NCBI GenBank assembly: GCA_964229545.1
Contig: CAXRDP010000058.1
Coordinates: forward strand, 1 to 7,603
Length of the DNA: 7,603 nucleotides
Source of the DNA: UBA724 sp964229545
GTDB taxonomy: Bacteria; Bacteroidota; Bacteroidia; Flavobacteriales; Flavobacteriaceae
Reading direction: 5' to 3'
Below are positions 5,982-7,603 of this stretch, piece after piece. A program made the translations under genes and the position numbers. Under the pieces are notes generated by a model. It searched no databases and had not been told where the DNA came from. It saw nothing but the letters and a program-made list of their open reading frames with translations. Every line of letters begins with the position of its first letter. Position 1 is the first letter of the stretch.

Positions 5982-6091
5982 TGTCACTCCTGCCTGCTGC
6001 AGGCAGACCTGCAAATTTATCTGCCGAAGACAGGAGCAGAAGTCTCTTAAGGGTGCGGCCAGCCCGACAAGTCATTCTGGCGGGCATGACA
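5982..6091. repeat. Composite palindromic repeat, copy 3 (110-bp expanded variant)
   Basis: It starts with the same TGTCACTCCTGC and ends with GGCATGACA, 87 bp after the start of copy 2. The first hairpin is expanded: outer arms CTCCTG (5987-5992) and CAGGAG (6031-6036) enclose alternative stems, namely CTGCCTG (5990-5996) with CAGGCAG (6000-6006), or GGCAGA (6002-6007) with TCTGCC (6020-6025). The linker AGTCTCTTAAGGG is conserved. The second hairpin is replaced by GCCCG (6062-6066) with CGGGC (6081-6085). It is a clearly related but rearranged member of the same repeat family. Confidence 0.75.
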
Positions 6092-6159
6092 TCAGAAATA
6101 CAATTATATCATGATGACATCACACGATTTACAATTTCATTCGTTTAAGGGAGGTTTAA

Positions 6160-7599
6160 TCACTTTAACCTTCTTAAAGATTTATAATGTGTACTCGCAT
6201 AAAGCAAAGCGTTGTAAGCATTTGCAATTTTACCAGTTCTTGAAACTTTATTGAGTTGGGTTTCCATGCCGCTTGCTCCCACACGAACCTCCATGCTAAT
6301 GGGCAGCCCGGATTCCATAATCACCTTCTTAACGGCTCTTGGTGAAAGTTTGGGAAAGTAGGATTTTACAAGTGCGGCCACTCCCGAGACTGCAGGTGCC
6401 GCCATAGAGGTACCGCTATAACTTTTGTAGTTGTTTGAGGGAGTAGTGGAGTAAATAATGGCTCCTGGAGCAAAAACATCTACATTGTTTAACCCATAAT
6501 TTGAAAAAGGGGCTACCATGCGACTGCTAAGGCTCGGGCCAATCGCTCCGACAGTAATCACATTGTTGGCCACTTCGGGTCCGTTGTCCACGCTGTCATT
6601 GGGGTAGGTGGGAACCATGTCAATGTTTTCGCCATCATTTCCGGCTGCATTTACTAAAAGCACTCCTTTAGATTCTGCATAAACAATCGCTTCGCGTACT
6701 TTGTCGCTGTGGGGAGAAAAGCCCTTTCCAAAACTCATATTCACAATATCGGCTCCGTTGTCTGCGGCATATCTTATGGACATTGCGATGTCTTTGTCGT
6801 ATTCGTCTCCTTCGTTTGGGACGGCACGCAAGGCCATGATAGCAACTTTGTTGGCAACCCCTTTCATCCCCAAAGTATTGGTGCGGTTGGCTGCTACGAT
6901 TCCCGCCACGTGCGTGCCATGGGATTCATCATCGTGTTTTGGACGTACATCGGAATCACCGTAGAAACGTTGTGAAAAATCATCTGGGTTGTCTCCTGTG
7001 GTTCTTGCATTCCAGCTAAGACGCAACGATTTTTTTACATTTTCTTCGTAGTGATATACATTCGTTTTAAGATTGCTTATAAGAGTTTCTATATCATCGC
7101 CACCAACTTCGGATTTGATTTTGTCGGCGTATTGTTTAAGAGCTTCCTCTTTTTCGGGAAAATCTTCCCCCGATTTCAACATACGAATCAGTTCGTACTG
7201 ATCTCCTTTAGAATCGCCTAAAAAATTCCAGCCATGGATGTCATCTACATATCCATTTTTGTCATCGTCAATGCCGTTGTTAGGAATTTCATCGGTATTT
7301 ACCCATATCAATCCCGTGAGGTCTTCGTGGTCAATATCAATGCCGGTATCAATGACGGCTACAATGACATTGCTGCCTTCTTTTTCGTTTAGTAGGCTTG
7401 TGTGTGCTCTGAGTACACTCATCCCAGGAAGGGCGTCTGCATTGGGATCTGTGTGTTGCCATGAGCGAAACAAAGCACGATTGGGCTGTTTGGCACTGGT
7501 GTTATCAATAGAGGTGATAGGGAGGCCCTCAAGTTGAAGAGAGGCACAACTTGTAAGAATCAAAAATAAAACAAGAAAAATGGATTTTGAGTAATTCAT
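6160..7599 (-). CDS. Subtilisin-like S8 serine protease, predicted lipoprotein
   Basis: This is a 479-residue secreted serine protease. The N-terminus is a lipoprotein signal peptide: K5, a hydrophobic run (6-15) and the lipobox LTSC, with the lipidated cysteine at C18. The catalytic triad is complete: D84 in VIDTG (82-86), H227 in HGTHVAG (227-233) and S398 in SGTSMAAP (395-402). The oxyanion asparagine is N321 in AAGND. The segment NGIDDDKNGYVDDIHGWNF (about 108-126) is an acidic loop common in this S8 group and may bind calcium. About 90 lysine/glutamate-rich residues (roughly 130-220) separate this loop from the histidine, far more than in subtilisin. No C-terminal Por secretion sorting domain is present, which fits membrane anchoring. 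Substrate and role are unknown. Only four bases upstream of the ATG are visible, and the gene converges on the Rrf2 gene, so it is likely a separate unit. Confidence 0.94.
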   Translation of the reverse strand: MNYSKSIFLVLFLILTSCASLQLEGLPITSIDNTSAKQPNRALFRSWQHTDPNADALPGMSVLRAHTSLLNEKEGSNVIVAVIDTGIDIDHEDLTGLIWVNTDEIPNNGIDDDKNGYVDDIHGWNFLGDSKGDQYELIRMLKSGEDFPEKEEALKQYADKIKSEVGGDDIETLISNLKTNVYHYEENVKKSLRLSWNARTTGDNPDDFSQRFYGDSDVRPKHDDESHGTHVAGIVAANRTNTLGMKGVANKVAIMALRAVPNEGDEYDKDIAMSIRYAADNGADIVNMSFGKGFSPHSDKVREAIVYAESKGVLLVNAAGNDGENIDMVPTYPNDSVDNGPEVANNVITVGAIGPSLSSRMVAPFSNYGLNNVDVFAPGAIIYSTTPSNNYKSYSGTSMAAPAVSGVAALVKSYFPKLSPRAVKKVIMESGLPISMEVRVGASGMETQLNKVSRTGKIANAYNALLYASTHYKSLRRLK

Positions 7600-7603
7600 G
7601 TGG

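Larger units (their letters stand above)
5732..6159. other. Gene-free convergent intergenic region filled with palindromic repeats
   Basis: This 428-bp stretch lies between the 3' ends of the Rrf2 gene (plus strand) and the S8 protease gene (minus strand). I see no credible gene in it, and the open frames that cross it run through repeat sequence. From about 5771 to 6091 it consists of repeat copies described separately. The first 40 bp and the last 68 bp (6092-6159) show no clear feature, and no hairpin with a T-tract marks a classical terminator for either gene. Confidence 0.75.

Noticed and set aside
5807..6091. CRISPR array
   Set aside because: The repeats are themselves composite palindromes of 68-110 bp with short, non-unique linkers, and there are no cas genes. 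Spacer and repeat lengths do not fit CRISPR.
5930..6148. 72-codon open frame on the plus strand in the intergenic region
   Set aside because: It runs through repeat copies 2 and 3, encodes no recognisable protein and is explained by the repeats.
6143..6176. Imperfect hairpin at the 3' end of the S8 protease gene as an intrinsic terminator
   Set aside because: The arms around AGGTT and AACCT pair only partly, overlap the stop codon, and no T-tract follows on the minus strand.

Overview
The window looks like a chromosomal piece of a member of the Bacteroidota, probably Flavobacteriia or a relative. The reasons are the gene order (Rrf2 regulator, DUF2061 protein, cysH, cysD, cysN, sulfite reductase with a C-terminal HEPN domain, then a siroheme gene), a TAnnTTTG-type promoter element, the lack of clear Shine-Dalgarno sites, and a lipoprotein subtilase of the type common in that phylum. 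This is inference from gene content; no species can be named.

Positions 1-5214, all on the minus strand, hold a compact assimilatory sulfate reduction operon. Read in the direction of transcription it encodes a small DUF2061 membrane protein, CysH, CysD, CysN, a siroheme/[4Fe-4S] sulfite reductase, and the first codons of a probable uroporphyrinogen-III C-methyltransferase (CobA) cut by the window edge. Junctions are 4-bp or 8-bp overlaps or gaps of 2-3 bp, so the genes are almost certainly co-transcribed. CysD and CysN activate sulfate to adenylyl sulfate (APS). CysH carries the CC/CxxC cysteines of APS reductases, and no APS kinase is present, so the expected route is sulfate to APS to sulfite to sulfide. 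CobA would supply the first step towards the siroheme needed by the sulfite reductase.

Positions 5215-5311 are a short AT-rich divergent intergenic region. It holds a perfect 10-bp inverted repeat with a 9-nt spacer (5254-5282), the best candidate operator, and a good Bacteroidota -7 element facing the cys operon. On the plus strand follows an Rrf2-family regulator with a cysteine cluster (5312-5731), likely the local regulator of the operon and of itself.

Positions 5732-6159 lie between two convergent genes and contain no gene. They hold a small array of composite palindromic repeats bounded by TGTCA/TGACA: two 68-bp copies, a third 110-bp variant and a likely remnant, spaced about 88 bp apart. 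The two short copies differ by paired changes that keep the stem of the first hairpin.

Positions 6160-7599 (minus strand) encode a subtilisin-like S8 serine protease with a lipoprotein signal peptide, apparently unrelated to sulfur metabolism. I see no defence system, transposase, CRISPR array, tRNA or rRNA. The most interesting parts are the sulfite reductase-HEPN fusion, the DUF2061 gene leading the operon, the putative Rrf2 operator and the repeat array.
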